A stretch of 14,739 bases of DNA from Verrucomicrobia bacterium UBA3750. GTDB taxonomy: Bacteria > Verrucomicrobiota > Kiritimatiellia > RFP12 > UBA1067. The position numbers were made by a program, and so were the translations under genes. Shown piece after piece: positions 6,368 through 14,739 of this stretch. The stretch's first letter is position 1, and every line of letters starts with the position of its first letter. Under the pieces are notes generated by a model. It ran no database searches. It saw only the letters and a program-made list of their open reading frames with translations, and was not told where the DNA came from. The stretch covers positions 1-14,739 of the forward strand of contig DFGM01000137.1 of the NCBI GenBank assembly GCA_002371755.1, in the 5' to 3' direction.

Positions 6368-7525
6368 ATGAAAGCAAAGACGTTCATAGACCAGGTTGAA
6401 GTGCTGGTGAGAAGCGGGAAGGGCGGAGACGGCGCGATGTCGTTCCGTCGCGAGGCGCTTGTGGAGTTCGGCGGGCCCGACGGCGGAGACGGCGGGCGCG
6501 GCGGAGACGTGGTTTTCAGGGCGTCGGAGCATATCAATTCGCTCTTGTCGCTATACTACGATCCGAAGTGTTTCGCCCAGGATGGCGGGCCCGGTCAGGG
6601 CCAGAAGATGTTCGGAAAGCGCGGCAAGGACCTCGTCGTGGACGTGCCTCAGGGCACGGAGGTATACGAGGCTGAAACCGGGCTTCTGGTGGCCGATATC
6701 GTAGAACCCGGGCAGAAGGTGGTCGTGGCCAAAGGCGGGGCCGGCGGCTACGGAAACGTCCATTTCAAGTCATCTGTGAACCAGGCGCCCACCGAGCACA
6801 CATCGGGCGGGGCGGCAGAGGAAAAGCGGCTTAGGCTGGAATTGAAGACCATAGCCGATGCCGGGCTCCTGGGCTTTCCCAACGCCGGGAAAAGTTCGCT
6901 TCTATCCGCCGTTTCCTCGGCAAAGCCGAAGATAGCGAGCTATCCCTTCACCACGCTCAACCCGATTGTCGGCACGATAATCTATGGCGACTACGCGAAG
7001 ATTCGCATGGCCGACGTGCCTGGCATCATCGAAGGAGCCGCCAAAGGCGTGGGTCTGGGGCTTGCATTCCTCAAACATCTCGAGCGCAGCAAGGTGCTCG
7101 TCTATGTAATCGACATGGCTGGCACGGACAATCGCAAGCCTTGGGACGACTACAATGTCCTTAAGAAGGAAATAGAAGAGTATTCCGGCGAACTCTTCGA
7201 GCGACCCTTCCTCGTGGTCGCGAACAAGATGGATACGGAAGAAGGCGCGGCCAACCTAAAGTGCTTCACCGAAGAGACCGGCGTAGAGCCTATATGCATC
7301 TCGTGTGCCACCGGCGACGGGCTGGAGGACTTCAAGGATGCGCTGCGCAAGATAGTCTCGCCCAAGACGAAGTTCCACCACGCCCACGCCGAGACGCCGG
7401 ATTTGAAGGATATGCCGGATACGACAGGCGACGAAATACCTGCCGACGCCTTGCGTTTCGCCACTTTCCTCAAGCTCGAAAAGCCCAAGGAGAAGAGCCA
7501 TCCTTCCCGCGGCAACATACACTAA
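6368..7525 (+). CDS. obgE: GTPase Obg/CgtA
   Basis: A 385-aa GTPase that binds the 50S subunit and acts in late ribosome assembly and stress control. The glycine-rich Obg fold covers about 1-158 (GGPDGGDGGRGGDV at 35-48). The G domain follows, with G1 GFPNAGKSS (169-177), switch threonines FTT (194-196), G3 DVPG (216-219), G4 NKMD (286-289) and G5 SCAT (312-315). The C-terminal tail is short and polar, without the extra OCT domain of some Gram-positive Obg proteins. The ATG at 6368 is chosen because the Obg fold begins there; the longer frame from 6242 would cross the promoter and add 42 unrelated residues. It is followed after 56 nt by a secreted protein gene with no terminator between them. 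Confidence 0.97.
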   Translation: MKAKTFIDQVEVLVRSGKGGDGAMSFRREALVEFGGPDGGDGGRGGDVVFRASEHINSLLSLYYDPKCFAQDGGPGQGQKMFGKRGKDLVVDVPQGTEVYEAETGLLVADIVEPGQKVVVAKGGAGGYGNVHFKSSVNQAPTEHTSGGAAEEKRLRLELKTIADAGLLGFPNAGKSSLLSAVSSAKPKIASYPFTTLNPIVGTIIYGDYAKIRMADVPGIIEGAAKGVGLGLAFLKHLERSKVLVYVIDMAGTDNRKPWDDYNVLKKEIEEYSGELFERPFLVVANKMDTEEGAANLKCFTEETGVEPICISCATGDGLEDFKDALRKIVSPKTKFHHAHAETPDLKDMPDTTGDEIPADALRFATFLKLEKPKEKSHPSRGNIH

Positions 7526-7581
7526 GCATCTCTTCCGCAACGAAACAAACACCACCAAACAAAGAAAGGTACCGAAAAGAC

Positions 7582-7971
7582 ATGAAGACGAAAAGCATTA
7601 TTGCGGCGCTGGCAGTTCTCGCCGCGACGGCGGCAAGCGCGGCTACGGCGCGCATGAACGTCGTTTCCGAAAGCCCCAACCGCGATACTGGCAAGCCTTA
7701 CACCCCGGTATCGCTGAATATCGTCACGCCTATCGGTCTGCCGTGGGGCTTCAACTGGGATGTAAAAGGCTTCCAGGTGGGCATTTACAATCAGGTGCAA
7801 GACTTCTCCGGCCTGCAAATCGGGTTTTTCAACGTGACGGGCTACTGCGAAGGTCTGCAGATTGGCGGCGTGAACGTGACCGAGAAGATGTATGGCGTGC
7901 AAATCGGCTTCTTCAACGTCATAAACGACAACGACGTGCCGTTCCTGCCCTTGATCAACTGGTATTTCTGA
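7582..7971 (+). CDS. Secreted LA_2272-type surface-repeat protein (small)
   Basis: A 129-aa protein with a clear signal peptide: KTK at the N-terminus, a hydrophobic stretch (5-19) and a likely cut after ASA or AATA near 20-24. The mature part has repeats built on G-[LV]-Q-I-G-x-x-N-V: FQVGIYNQV, LQIGFFNV, LQIGGVNV and VQIGFFNV, spaced about 16-20 residues. This matches the LA_2272-family repeat found in outer-surface proteins; the alternating hydrophobic and glycine pattern suggests a beta structure. The biological role is unknown. An AAAGG (7565-7569) lies 12 nt before the ATG. It probably shares the obgE transcript, which ends at the strong hairpin at 7991. Confidence 0.8.
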   Translation: MKTKSIIAALAVLAATAASAATARMNVVSESPNRDTGKPYTPVSLNIVTPIGLPWGFNWDVKGFQVGIYNQVQDFSGLQIGFFNVTGYCEGLQIGGVNVTEKMYGVQIGFFNVINDNDVPFLPLINWYF

Positions 7972-7990
7972 GGCAAGGCAGGCATTCAAG

Positions 7991-8032
7991 AACGCCGTCG
8001 TGAACTTTTCCGTTCGCGGCGGCGTTTCTTTT
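7991..8032 (+). terminator. Strong intrinsic terminator, 15-bp stem
   Basis: AACGCCGTCGTGAAC (7991-8005) pairs in full with GTTCGCGGCGGCGTT (8012-8026), including two G-U pairs, around a 6-nt loop; TCTTTT follows. It lies 19 nt after the repeat-protein stop and separates the obgE unit from the prepilin-ABC unit. There is no T-run on the other strand, so it works rightward only. Confidence 0.93.
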
Positions 8033-8058
8033 AGTTGCAGGGATTCTGCTGCAATAAA

Positions 8059-8065
8059 GGAAAGG
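8059..8065 (+). promoter_or_regulatory. Ribosome binding site of the prepilin-like gene
   Basis: GGAAAGG, 6 nt before the ATG at 8072. It supports that start over the upstream in-frame ATG at 8000, which lies inside the terminator hairpin. Confidence 0.7.
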
Positions 8066-8071
8066 CAAGGA

Positions 8072-9085
8072 ATGAAACAGACGGTAAAAGAAGGATTCAC
8101 GCTGATAGAGCTCATCATAGTGATTGCGATACTCGCGTTCGTGACGGTGATAGGCATCCACAACTATGGCAATGTGAAGGATGTCCAGGCCAAGAAGATG
8201 AACGTGACGAACATAAAGAGGGTTTTCAACGCGCTCGCCACGTACAACGAGCTGCGCGAAGATGTCTATGGAAGGTTCAATCACTTCGATTCGCTGATTG
8301 ACGCCAAGGCGGACGGTCCTCAAGACCTAGGCACGCCCGGCACCTACGACTGGGACAGCCTCGGCAAGGCCGAGAGCGCCTCCGGCATTATATACGACGG
8401 ACACTGGAAGGCGTTTTCGGGCGAACTCGAAATCGAGGCGGCCAAGGACAGGAATCAAGGTATCACGAGCGAACTTGCCGCCAAACTTGGCGTATACTAT
8501 CTGACCGCAGGCGATGTCGAGAGCATGAAAAAGGCGGGCATCCAGCGGTATCTGGAGCATAGCGGACGCTCGCAACTGAATCCCACATACGCGCCGACGG
8601 CGGAATCCGGTGAACTTTGCCATGTCTGGCAGAGCGGCGGGCCGGCATTCCGTCCCGATATGAGCGGCTATCTTTCCTGCCCGATAACGAACGGTTCGCC
8701 CGTGTGCGTGATACGTCCCGACGCCAAGTGCGAATCGGTGGCGGGCTACGTCTACAACCACCTGGGCTATTCGCTTACCAACGACTATACGCATGTGACC
8801 ACCAGTGCGGACATGACGAACGCGCTCAACGGAAAGACGCGACTTATCGTCTTCGGGATAGGCCGCGGCGCCGAGTGCGTCACCTCCCAGCTCGGGCTGG
8901 GCGAAGTGCCATACGACCCCGTGTACAACAAGACGTATTACCGCAACTATCTCGCCGTCTTCGCGCTATACACCGGTTCCCGCGGCACAGCCAGCACATG
9001 CCGTCTCGTAGGCGTGCTCGATGCCAAGGGCAACACCTGGGAAGGCGCATCCTATGGGCTCAAGTGGCAAACGACGGAAAACTGA
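8072..9085 (+). CDS. Type IV prepilin-like protein with a large cysteine-containing C-terminal domain
   Basis: A 337-aa protein with a class III signal. The prepilin peptidase site is G8/F9, followed by FTLIE with E13 at mature position 5 and a hydrophobic helix (about 11-29) that anchors the precursor and packs the filament core. The remaining 300 residues are polar, with six cysteines (C183, C203, C212, C220, C269, C310) that could form disulfides outside the inner membrane. It is about twice the size of a major pilin and resembles the long pseudopilin-like proteins common in PVC bacteria. It may be a minor or specialised pilin. The stop is one base before the ABC ATPase start, so the two are probably one operon. 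A type II/IV secretion ATPase is encoded about 4.6 kb away. Filament assembly is likely; its exact role is not known. Confidence 0.85.
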   Translation: MKQTVKEGFTLIELIIVIAILAFVTVIGIHNYGNVKDVQAKKMNVTNIKRVFNALATYNELREDVYGRFNHFDSLIDAKADGPQDLGTPGTYDWDSLGKAESASGIIYDGHWKAFSGELEIEAAKDRNQGITSELAAKLGVYYLTAGDVESMKKAGIQRYLEHSGRSQLNPTYAPTAESGELCHVWQSGGPAFRPDMSGYLSCPITNGSPVCVIRPDAKCESVAGYVYNHLGYSLTNDYTHVTTSADMTNALNGKTRLIVFGIGRGAECVTSQLGLGEVPYDPVYNKTYYRNYLAVFALYTGSRGTASTCRLVGVLDAKGNTWEGASYGLKWQTTEN

Positions 9086-9086
9086 C

Positions 9087-9829
<743 letters not shown>

Positions 9830-9833
<4 letters not shown>

Positions 9834-12091
9834 TTCCGACGCTGGCAATACGTTCGCTTATGCGCGCGAAGGCGCGGTTCCTCTGCGCGGTTCTGGGTAT
9901 TTCCATGGCGGCAGGGGCGATAGTCTTCAGCACGTCGCTTGTCGCCACAAACAACGCGCAGGCGCCGGCGATGGCCAAAAGAGCCGCCCGGCCTTGGTCG
10001 GAATGGCGCACCGCCCGGCGCAAGGACGCCTTTCCGGGCGCGAAAATCGTCCTCGAGACGGTGGATTTGACGGTGGATTTCCGTCCCGGCGGGCGCGTAT
10101 TGCAAGGCCCGCCCATGCGGGTGCGTTTGGCGGAAGCGCCTGAAGCGAACCCGTATGGCGCCGTCGCGCTTGTCGAAGGCGTTTGGGTGGAGCAGGATGC
10201 CGCCGAGCCGCAAGTCGTATGCGTGGATGCGGCCATGCGCCGCTTCGGCAAGATCAAGCCCGCGGTCGGCGAATTCGTCAAGTTTGTGGGACGCAAAGGC
10301 ACCATGACCGCGCGCATCGCAGGCTATCTGAACGGGGACCGCCTGCCGCCGCAATTCCCGAATGTCTTCGCCAACCGGGCCGCCTTTGACGCTCTCCAAG
10401 CCGAGGAACGCTCCGCAATCGCCTTTTTCAGCGAGGCTTCTGGCGTTTTGGCTCCCGGTGAGATCTTTACGCCCGAATCCGATGCGGTCGTAGCCGCGTT
10501 CAAGAGCGATGAACAGCGCAGGATGGATTACGCAACGCCTTTGATGATAATCGCCGCCGTCCTTACTGCGCTTTCGCTCCTCGTGAACTCGCTTCTCCTC
10601 AGCATCGAGGCGAACAAAAAGACGCTCGCGATCCTTCGTCTCAACGGCATGACGCGCCGGGGAATCGTGGCATTCGTGGCCGTAGAAGCGTTTTTGATGG
10701 CGTTTTGCGGCTGGGCGCTCGGTTGCGCGGCGGGCATGGGTGCCGTCAAACTTTTCTCGCTCGATGCCGCCGCATTCCCGGCGGGCGCCGCCTATGACTT
10801 CACCAAGATGGGTTGCACGCTTTTCGCAATGCCGTTTGTCGCTTTGCTCGCCATCGCATTCTCATTGCGTAGCGCCTTGAAGACCCGCCCAATTGAAGCC
10901 TTGGCTGAGCGGGTCAAGCCCGCGCGCCGCGGCATGGCAATAACCTTCGCGCTCGGTTTCGCGGCTTTTGTCGCTGTCGAGACGTGGGGCGCTTCGCTAA
11001 TGCGCGCTTTCGTCCCTTCGCCAGAATGGCCGGACGCCATCGTTTCAATCCTTCCTGCCGGCGCAAGCTCTTTCGACATCGAGAAACTGCGCGGCATAGA
11101 AGGGGTAGAGAGAATATCCGAACTCCTTCCCTTGCAGGTCTATCTGGAAGAAGCCCCGCCCTCGCCGCCGCCAGAGGGAAAAGGGGGGCGCGGGGGGAGA
11201 ATGCCCGCAAAACCAAACGCTCTCTTCCTCGCTGCCGAATGGCTCCCGAGGTTCAAATTCGCCGAAGGCGACTACGAGACGGCTTGTGCCGGACTCAAAC
11301 GCGGCGAAATCGTCATATCTTTAATGATGTCGCGCGCGCGCAACCTCCATGCGGGCGATACGCTTCTCGGACTGAAAATCGCCGCTGTGGCGGATGTAAA
11401 CTGGCATATGGTGACGAGCCGTGCGCTGGTCAGGGGCATGAACCGCATGCCTGTGATGACCGATGGACCTTGCTTCGCCTCTTTCGATACCGTTGAATCC
11501 CTCGATAGACGCCCTGCCTTCATGGTGCCGATGACGCACGTCTGCCTGGATTACAAGAAGGAGTTTCTTGCAAAGCACGGCCCTTTCGGCGCAGGACGCC
11601 TGGTGGAGAAGGAAATCGCCAGACGCCTCGGCAACAGGGTTGATTCCACGGTGCGCCTCCATTCGCGGGACGAAATCGCGGATGGCACTCTTGCACACGG
11701 GACTGACGTTATTGGCGCCGCCGCGAGAGTTCCGTTCGTCTTCCTCGCCATTCTTGCAATTGGCTTTGTGGCGATGCTCGTGGCAGAGGCCGATGCGAGG
11801 AACAAGGAATTCAGGATTCTCCGGGCAGTCGGTGCGACAAAGGGGCAAATCGCATGGAAACTCGTCGCCTCGGCATTGCGCACCGCCGCCTGTGGCGTCG
11901 CTTGCGGCGTGCCTGCGGGGGTGGTGTGCGGCTATTTCGCGTCTCTCAAGACCGCCGCAATCTGGCCTGGCCTGCCGCACTACCTCGCCATTCCCTGGCA
12001 GATTGTGGCCGAAGGCGCCATTGGTGCATTCGTTTTCGCCCTCATCTTCGCTATCCCCTCCGCCCTGGCCCGTTCAAGCCCTAGGCAATAG
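9830..12091 (+). CDS. ABC transporter permease with two FtsX-like domains
   Basis: A 753-aa inner-membrane permease. The first helix is at about 13-37, followed by a periplasmic domain (about 40-235). A first FtsX-like three-helix bundle spans about 237-350 (helices near 238-260, 283-305, 325-345), another helix lies at about 366-390, a second periplasmic domain follows (about 395-620), and a second FtsX bundle spans 625-750. Two FtsX domains in one chain differ from the four-helix MacB or LolC/E layout and resemble large DUF214-type permeases. The gene overlaps the ATPase by 4 nt. A low-complexity proline/glycine stretch (about 441-460) interrupts the second periplasmic domain. The substrate is unknown; a lipoprotein, a peptide or a regulatory signal is possible. 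Family is clear from the ATPase partner and helix layout. Confidence 0.88.
11150..11210 (+). repeat. Low-complexity GC-rich insertion within the permease gene
   Basis: A C-rich stretch followed by a G-rich stretch that encodes PPSPPPEGKGGRGGRM within an otherwise ordinary periplasmic domain. Its G-rich part, GGCGCGGGGGGAGAATG, resembles GCGCGGCGGGGGGAGAAAATG at 6333-6353, just before obgE. In-frame GC-rich repeats of this PPSPPP-G kind occur in many bacterial genomes. It may be a dispersed repeat landed in frame. Confidence 0.45.
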
Positions 12092-12104
12092 GCGTATTTG
12101 CCCC

Positions 12105-12258
12105 ATGCGCGTCACTCCGGAATCCAATGCCCATGGGCCAGAAAAACAATGCCCATCGGTTTTCAACTCAATGCCCATTGGATTTCAGTCCAATGCCCAT
12201 TGGATTTGCGTCCCATGCCCATTGGATTCACGAGTGATGCGCATGGGGCGGAGAGGGT
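12105..12258. repeat. Tandem array of seven units with an exact 22-bp period
   Basis: Units start at 12105, 12127, 12149, 12171, 12193, 12215 and 12237, each exactly 22 bp on. Five central units begin ATGCCCAT; the three at 12171, 12193 and 12215 begin with the same 14 bases, ATGCCCATTGGATT. The last 7-8 bases vary. The outer units (12105 and 12237) keep only ATGCGC plus fragments. The core is a near-palindrome, CCAATG-CC-CATTGG. The array fills the gap between two convergent genes (12092-12257) and its last base is the first base of the rpoN stop codon as read on this strand. Since 22 is not a multiple of 3, the frame shifts at each unit, so it is not protein-coding. The function is unknown: binding-site array, RNA hairpin string or dispersed repeat. 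Confidence 0.9.
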
Positions 12259-13667
12259 CAAGACCTGCGCTCTGCGGCGCCTGGTATGGAAAGGATGGTG
12301 CGGTACTTGGCCACGGTGCGCCGGGCTACCTTGAAGCCTTCCGCCGAAAGGAGGGCGGCTATCTTCTCGTCGGACAACGGCTTTGATGCGTCTTCGGATG
12401 CGATAATCGCCTTTAATCGGTCCATAACCGTGTTTTTCGATGCAGTTCCTCCATCGTCCAGCGCGACTCCGGCGACGAAAAACGAGCGCAACTCGACCGT
12501 GCCGAACGGGGTGGAGGCGTATTTCCCGTTCACTGTTCTCGAGACTGTGGTGTGATGGACGCCGGCCTTTTCGGCGATTTCGCGCATGGTGAGCGCTCGC
12601 AGGGCTTTGGGTCCGTTGGTGAAGAATCCCTCCTGGGCATCGAAAATCGCCTGGCTTATCGAGCGGATGGTGTCGTACCGGCGCGAGATCGCCTCGCGTA
12701 TCGCTTCGATTGCCGCTATCTTCTCCTTTATATAAGCGCGCACCTCGGGAGAGGTGGAAGGGTTGGCGAGCATATCGACGTATCGTTTGGAGATTTTTAT
12801 GTCCGGGAGGTCTTTTTCGTCGACTTTCGCCACCCATTTGCCGTTTTCACGCACTGCGTGGACCTCGGGGTTGATATAGGAAGGACTTTCCGTGACCGGG
12901 CAAAACGCACGACCAGGGCGGGGTTCAAGCGACCGGAGCGTGGCGAGATCCTCTTCCAGCCGTTCGCCTGATATTCCAACAGCCTTCTCGATTGCCGTTA
13001 AATTGCCTTTTGCGACGTCTTCGAGGTGATTTTGGATGATTTCGCGAACCTCCCCCCTGAACGGTTCTTCCAACGAGTCCGTCTGGGCAAGGAGACACTC
13101 CTTGAGCGAAACTGTGCCGCAGCCTGGCGGATCGAGCGTGGAAATGACGCCAAGCACTTCGCGTATGCTTTTTTCGTTCTCGCCCGTCACCATCTGGATG
13201 TCGGCTAAGGAGCCGATGAAGCGCCCGTCAGCATCGAGATAGCCGATAAGCGTCTCTGCGAGGGCGCGTTTTTCGTCGTCGAGTCCGGCCATACCGAGTT
13301 GCTTGCGGAGGTGTTCTTCCAGTGTTTCCGGCTGGGTGCGGGAGTCGAAAAAATGCTGGCGGCGCTCGATATCGTCTGCCGTGGCGGAAAAAACCTGTTG
13401 GTCTACGCCTTCTTCGTCATCTGGCCAGTCGGCGTCTTCGCTTTGGGCGCTTTCGCGGCTTTCGCGCTCTATTTCGCCGGTGGTGTGGCTGTCAATCGGG
13501 TGTTCCACATCCTCGAAGAGGGGGTTTTGGGACATTTCGCGATATAGTTCCGTGCGCAAGTCGCCTATATCCATTTCGAGGAGTTTCAGGCCCTGACGCA
13601 CCTGCGGCGCGAGGATTTGCCGCTGACCCTGTGATTGTCTCTGACCCTGGCGGAATGACGTCTCCAT
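12258..13667 (-). CDS. rpoN: RNA polymerase sigma-54 factor
   Basis: A 469-aa sigma factor of normal length; it directs RNA polymerase to -24/-12 promoters that need AAA+ activators. Region I is the glutamine-rich N-terminus (about 1-50, with LAPQVRQGLKLLEM). An acidic region II follows (about 57-95). The core-binding domain lies at about 110-250. The helix-turn-helix segment contains TMREIAEKAGVHHTTVSRTVNGKY, and the RpoN box ARRTVAKYR lies at 448-456. These identify the family without doubt. GGAGGGG (13680-13686) lies 12 nt before the ATG. The gene follows the secretion ATPase by 25 nt and is probably cotranscribed with it. It ends at the edge of the 22-bp array. Confidence 0.97.
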   Translation of the reverse strand: METSFRQGQRQSQGQRQILAPQVRQGLKLLEMDIGDLRTELYREMSQNPLFEDVEHPIDSHTTGEIERESRESAQSEDADWPDDEEGVDQQVFSATADDIERRQHFFDSRTQPETLEEHLRKQLGMAGLDDEKRALAETLIGYLDADGRFIGSLADIQMVTGENEKSIREVLGVISTLDPPGCGTVSLKECLLAQTDSLEEPFRGEVREIIQNHLEDVAKGNLTAIEKAVGISGERLEEDLATLRSLEPRPGRAFCPVTESPSYINPEVHAVRENGKWVAKVDEKDLPDIKISKRYVDMLANPSTSPEVRAYIKEKIAAIEAIREAISRRYDTIRSISQAIFDAQEGFFTNGPKALRALTMREIAEKAGVHHTTVSRTVNGKYASTPFGTVELRSFFVAGVALDDGGTASKNTVMDRLKAIIASEDASKPLSDEKIAALLSAEGFKVARRTVAKYRTILSIPGAAERRS

Positions 13668-13692
13668 TGCGATAGCAGACCCCTCCGGCGCG

Positions 13693-14739
13693 TCACTGTT
13701 CTTCCGTGACGCGCATGATTTCCTTCACTGACGTGACGCCCTTGAACACCTTCGCCCAGCCGTCTTCGCGCAGGGTCTTCATGCCTTTTGCGAGGGAAAG
13801 GTTGCGGATTTGGGTGGCGTTTTCGCGCCTGACGATTGCGCCTTCAATATCCTCGTCCACGTCCAGCACCTCGAAAAGGGCCCGGCGCCCCTTGTAGCCG
13901 GAACGCGCACATTTGTCGCATCCGGCAGGCTCGAAGACTGTCTCTTTTTCCGGCGGGTAGGAGAGGGTGTAGTATTTCATGTCTATTGGAACTTCGCGTT
14001 TGCAGGCTGGGCAAAGGCGTCTGCAAAGGCGCTGCCCCATAACGCCTGCCACGGCCGAAGCGATAAGGAAGGGCTCCACCCCCATATCTATGAGTCGCGG
14101 AAAGGCGCCGGCCGCATCGTTCGTGTGCAATGTCGAGAACACCATGTGACCGGTGAGCGAAGCGTTGATGGCGATTTCGGCCGTCTCGCGGTCTCGTATT
14201 TCGCCTACCATTATTATATCCGGGTCCTGACGGAGGAAGGCGCGGAGTGCACGGGCGAAGTTCATGCCGATTTCCGATTGCATCTGCACCTGGTTTATTC
14301 CGGCCATGTGGTATTCTATCGGGTCTTCCGCCGTCATTATCCTCACATCCATGGTGTTCACCTCGGAGAGGAATGAATAGAGCGAAGTCGACTTGCCCGA
14401 TCCTGTAGGACCCGTCACCAGGAATATGCCGTTCGGGCGGTGGATAATCTTGTTCACCACGGCGAAATCGCGGTCATTGAAGCCCAAATCCGTCATTTTG
14501 ACGAAGTTTCCGCTCTTCGCGAGCAGACGCAGCGAGATGGATTCGCCATATGCCGCCGGCATGGTGGATACGCGTATGTCGATATCCTGGCCCGCGATGC
14601 GTATGCCGATGCGCCCGTCCATGGGGAGGCGTTTTTCGGCGATATCCAGGTTGGCCATCACCTTGATACGCGAAATGATGGCGCTCTTTAGCCTGTTCAG
14701 CTGCGGGGGCACATCCACCTTGTGGAGCATGCCGTCGAT
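13693..14739 (-). CDS. Type II secretion/type IV pilus assembly ATPase (GspE/PilB family), 5' end outside the window
   Basis: This hexameric cytosolic ATPase powers assembly of pilin or pseudopilin filaments. The window holds 348 codons; the frame is open to the edge with IDG before the first methionine, as in the usual family segment, so the N-terminal domain is cut off and the ATG at 14730 is internal. Counting from that methionine: Walker A GPTGSGKST (107-115), Asp box AEDPIEY (134-140), Walker B IIMVGEIRD (172-180), His box TGHMVFSTLHT (193-203), and a zinc-binding pair C240-x2-C243 and C271-x2-C274. The Cys4 site marks PilB/GspE proteins and excludes PilT. It cannot be decided here whether it serves a pilus or a secretion system. 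The rpoN gene follows by 25 nt; the prepilin-like gene at 8072 may encode one of its substrates. Confidence 0.95.
   Translation of the reverse strand: MDGMLHKVDVPPQLNRLKSAIISRIKVMANLDIAEKRLPMDGRIGIRIAGQDIDIRVSTMPAAYGESISLRLLAKSGNFVKMTDLGFNDRDFAVVNKIIHRPNGIFLVTGPTGSGKSTSLYSFLSEVNTMDVRIMTAEDPIEYHMAGINQVQMQSEIGMNFARALRAFLRQDPDIIMVGEIRDRETAEIAINASLTGHMVFSTLHTNDAAGAFPRLIDMGVEPFLIASAVAGVMGQRLCRRLCPACKREVPIDMKYYTLSYPPEKETVFEPAGCDKCARSGYKGRRALFEVLDVDEDIEGAIVRRENATQIRNLSLAKGMKTLREDGWAKVFKGVTSVKEIMRVTEEQ

Noticed and set aside
6265..6537. N-terminal extension of V-ATPase subunit D to 6537
   Set aside because: The extension is antisense to obgE, crosses the promoter, and is low-complexity; the family N-terminus starts at 6264.
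8035..8054. Sigma-54 promoter before the prepilin-like gene
   Set aside because: GG and GC elements are present but separated by 8-9 bases instead of 10, and the TGGC part is missing; the site is a small inverted repeat TTGCAG/CTGCAA.
12105..12258. CRISPR or TIGR-like guide array
   Set aside because: The conserved core is only about 14 bp and the variable part about 8 bp, the units decay outward, and no Cas or Tas gene is in the window.
12098..12334. Small repeat protein read through the 22-bp array
   Set aside because: The 22-bp period changes the frame at each unit, so the apparent MPIGF and NAHWIS repeats are frame-cycled DNA repeats; there is no ribosome binding site.

Overview
The window looks like a chromosomal segment from a GC-rich, diderm, non-proteobacterial bacterium. 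The best guess is the PVC superphylum (Kiritimatiellota/Lentisphaerota-like). This rests on a bacterial-type V-ATPase D-I-K cluster of the chlamydial/spirochaetal kind, a long prepilin-like protein with a C-terminal domain, an LA_2272-type surface-repeat protein, sigma-54 and a type IV pilus/type II secretion ATPase. The placement comes from gene content only and is tentative.

Layout. 32-433: a tRNA cluster (Ile-GAT, Ala-TGC, Tyr-GTA), all with encoded CCA, closed by an intrinsic terminator. 434-684: no gene, but a dense set of inverted repeats that looks like a dispersed palindromic element. 685-6264, minus strand: one tightly spaced run starting from a promoter at 6275-6303. It reads V-ATPase D, I and K, then a large multi-pass membrane protein, a tandem acyl carrier protein and a phosphoglycosyl transferase. 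6265-6367: a divergent promoter region in which both start codons lie almost at the predicted transcription starts. 6368-7971, plus strand: obgE and a secreted LA_2272-like repeat protein, followed by a 15-bp terminator hairpin. 8072-12091, plus strand: prepilin-like protein, ABC ATPase and FtsX-type permease with abutting or overlapping ends. 12092-12257: the gap between convergent genes, filled by a tandem array with an exact 22-bp period. 12258-14739, minus strand: rpoN preceded by a type II/IV secretion ATPase cut by the window edge.

How the genes may work together. V-ATPase D, I and K give the central stalk, the membrane stator subunit and the c-ring. The ring carries the residues known to bind Na+ in Enterococcus NtpK. 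The catalytic A/B and the peripheral-stalk subunits are not in the window. The three genes behind atpK suggest envelope glycan synthesis. The PilB/GspE-like ATPase and the prepilin-like protein belong to type IV filament systems, and sigma-54 is a common regulator of such systems. The prepilin-ABC transporter operon is an unusual pairing.

The least explained feature is the 22-bp array at 12105-12258, built on the near-palindrome CCAATG-CC-CATTGG.
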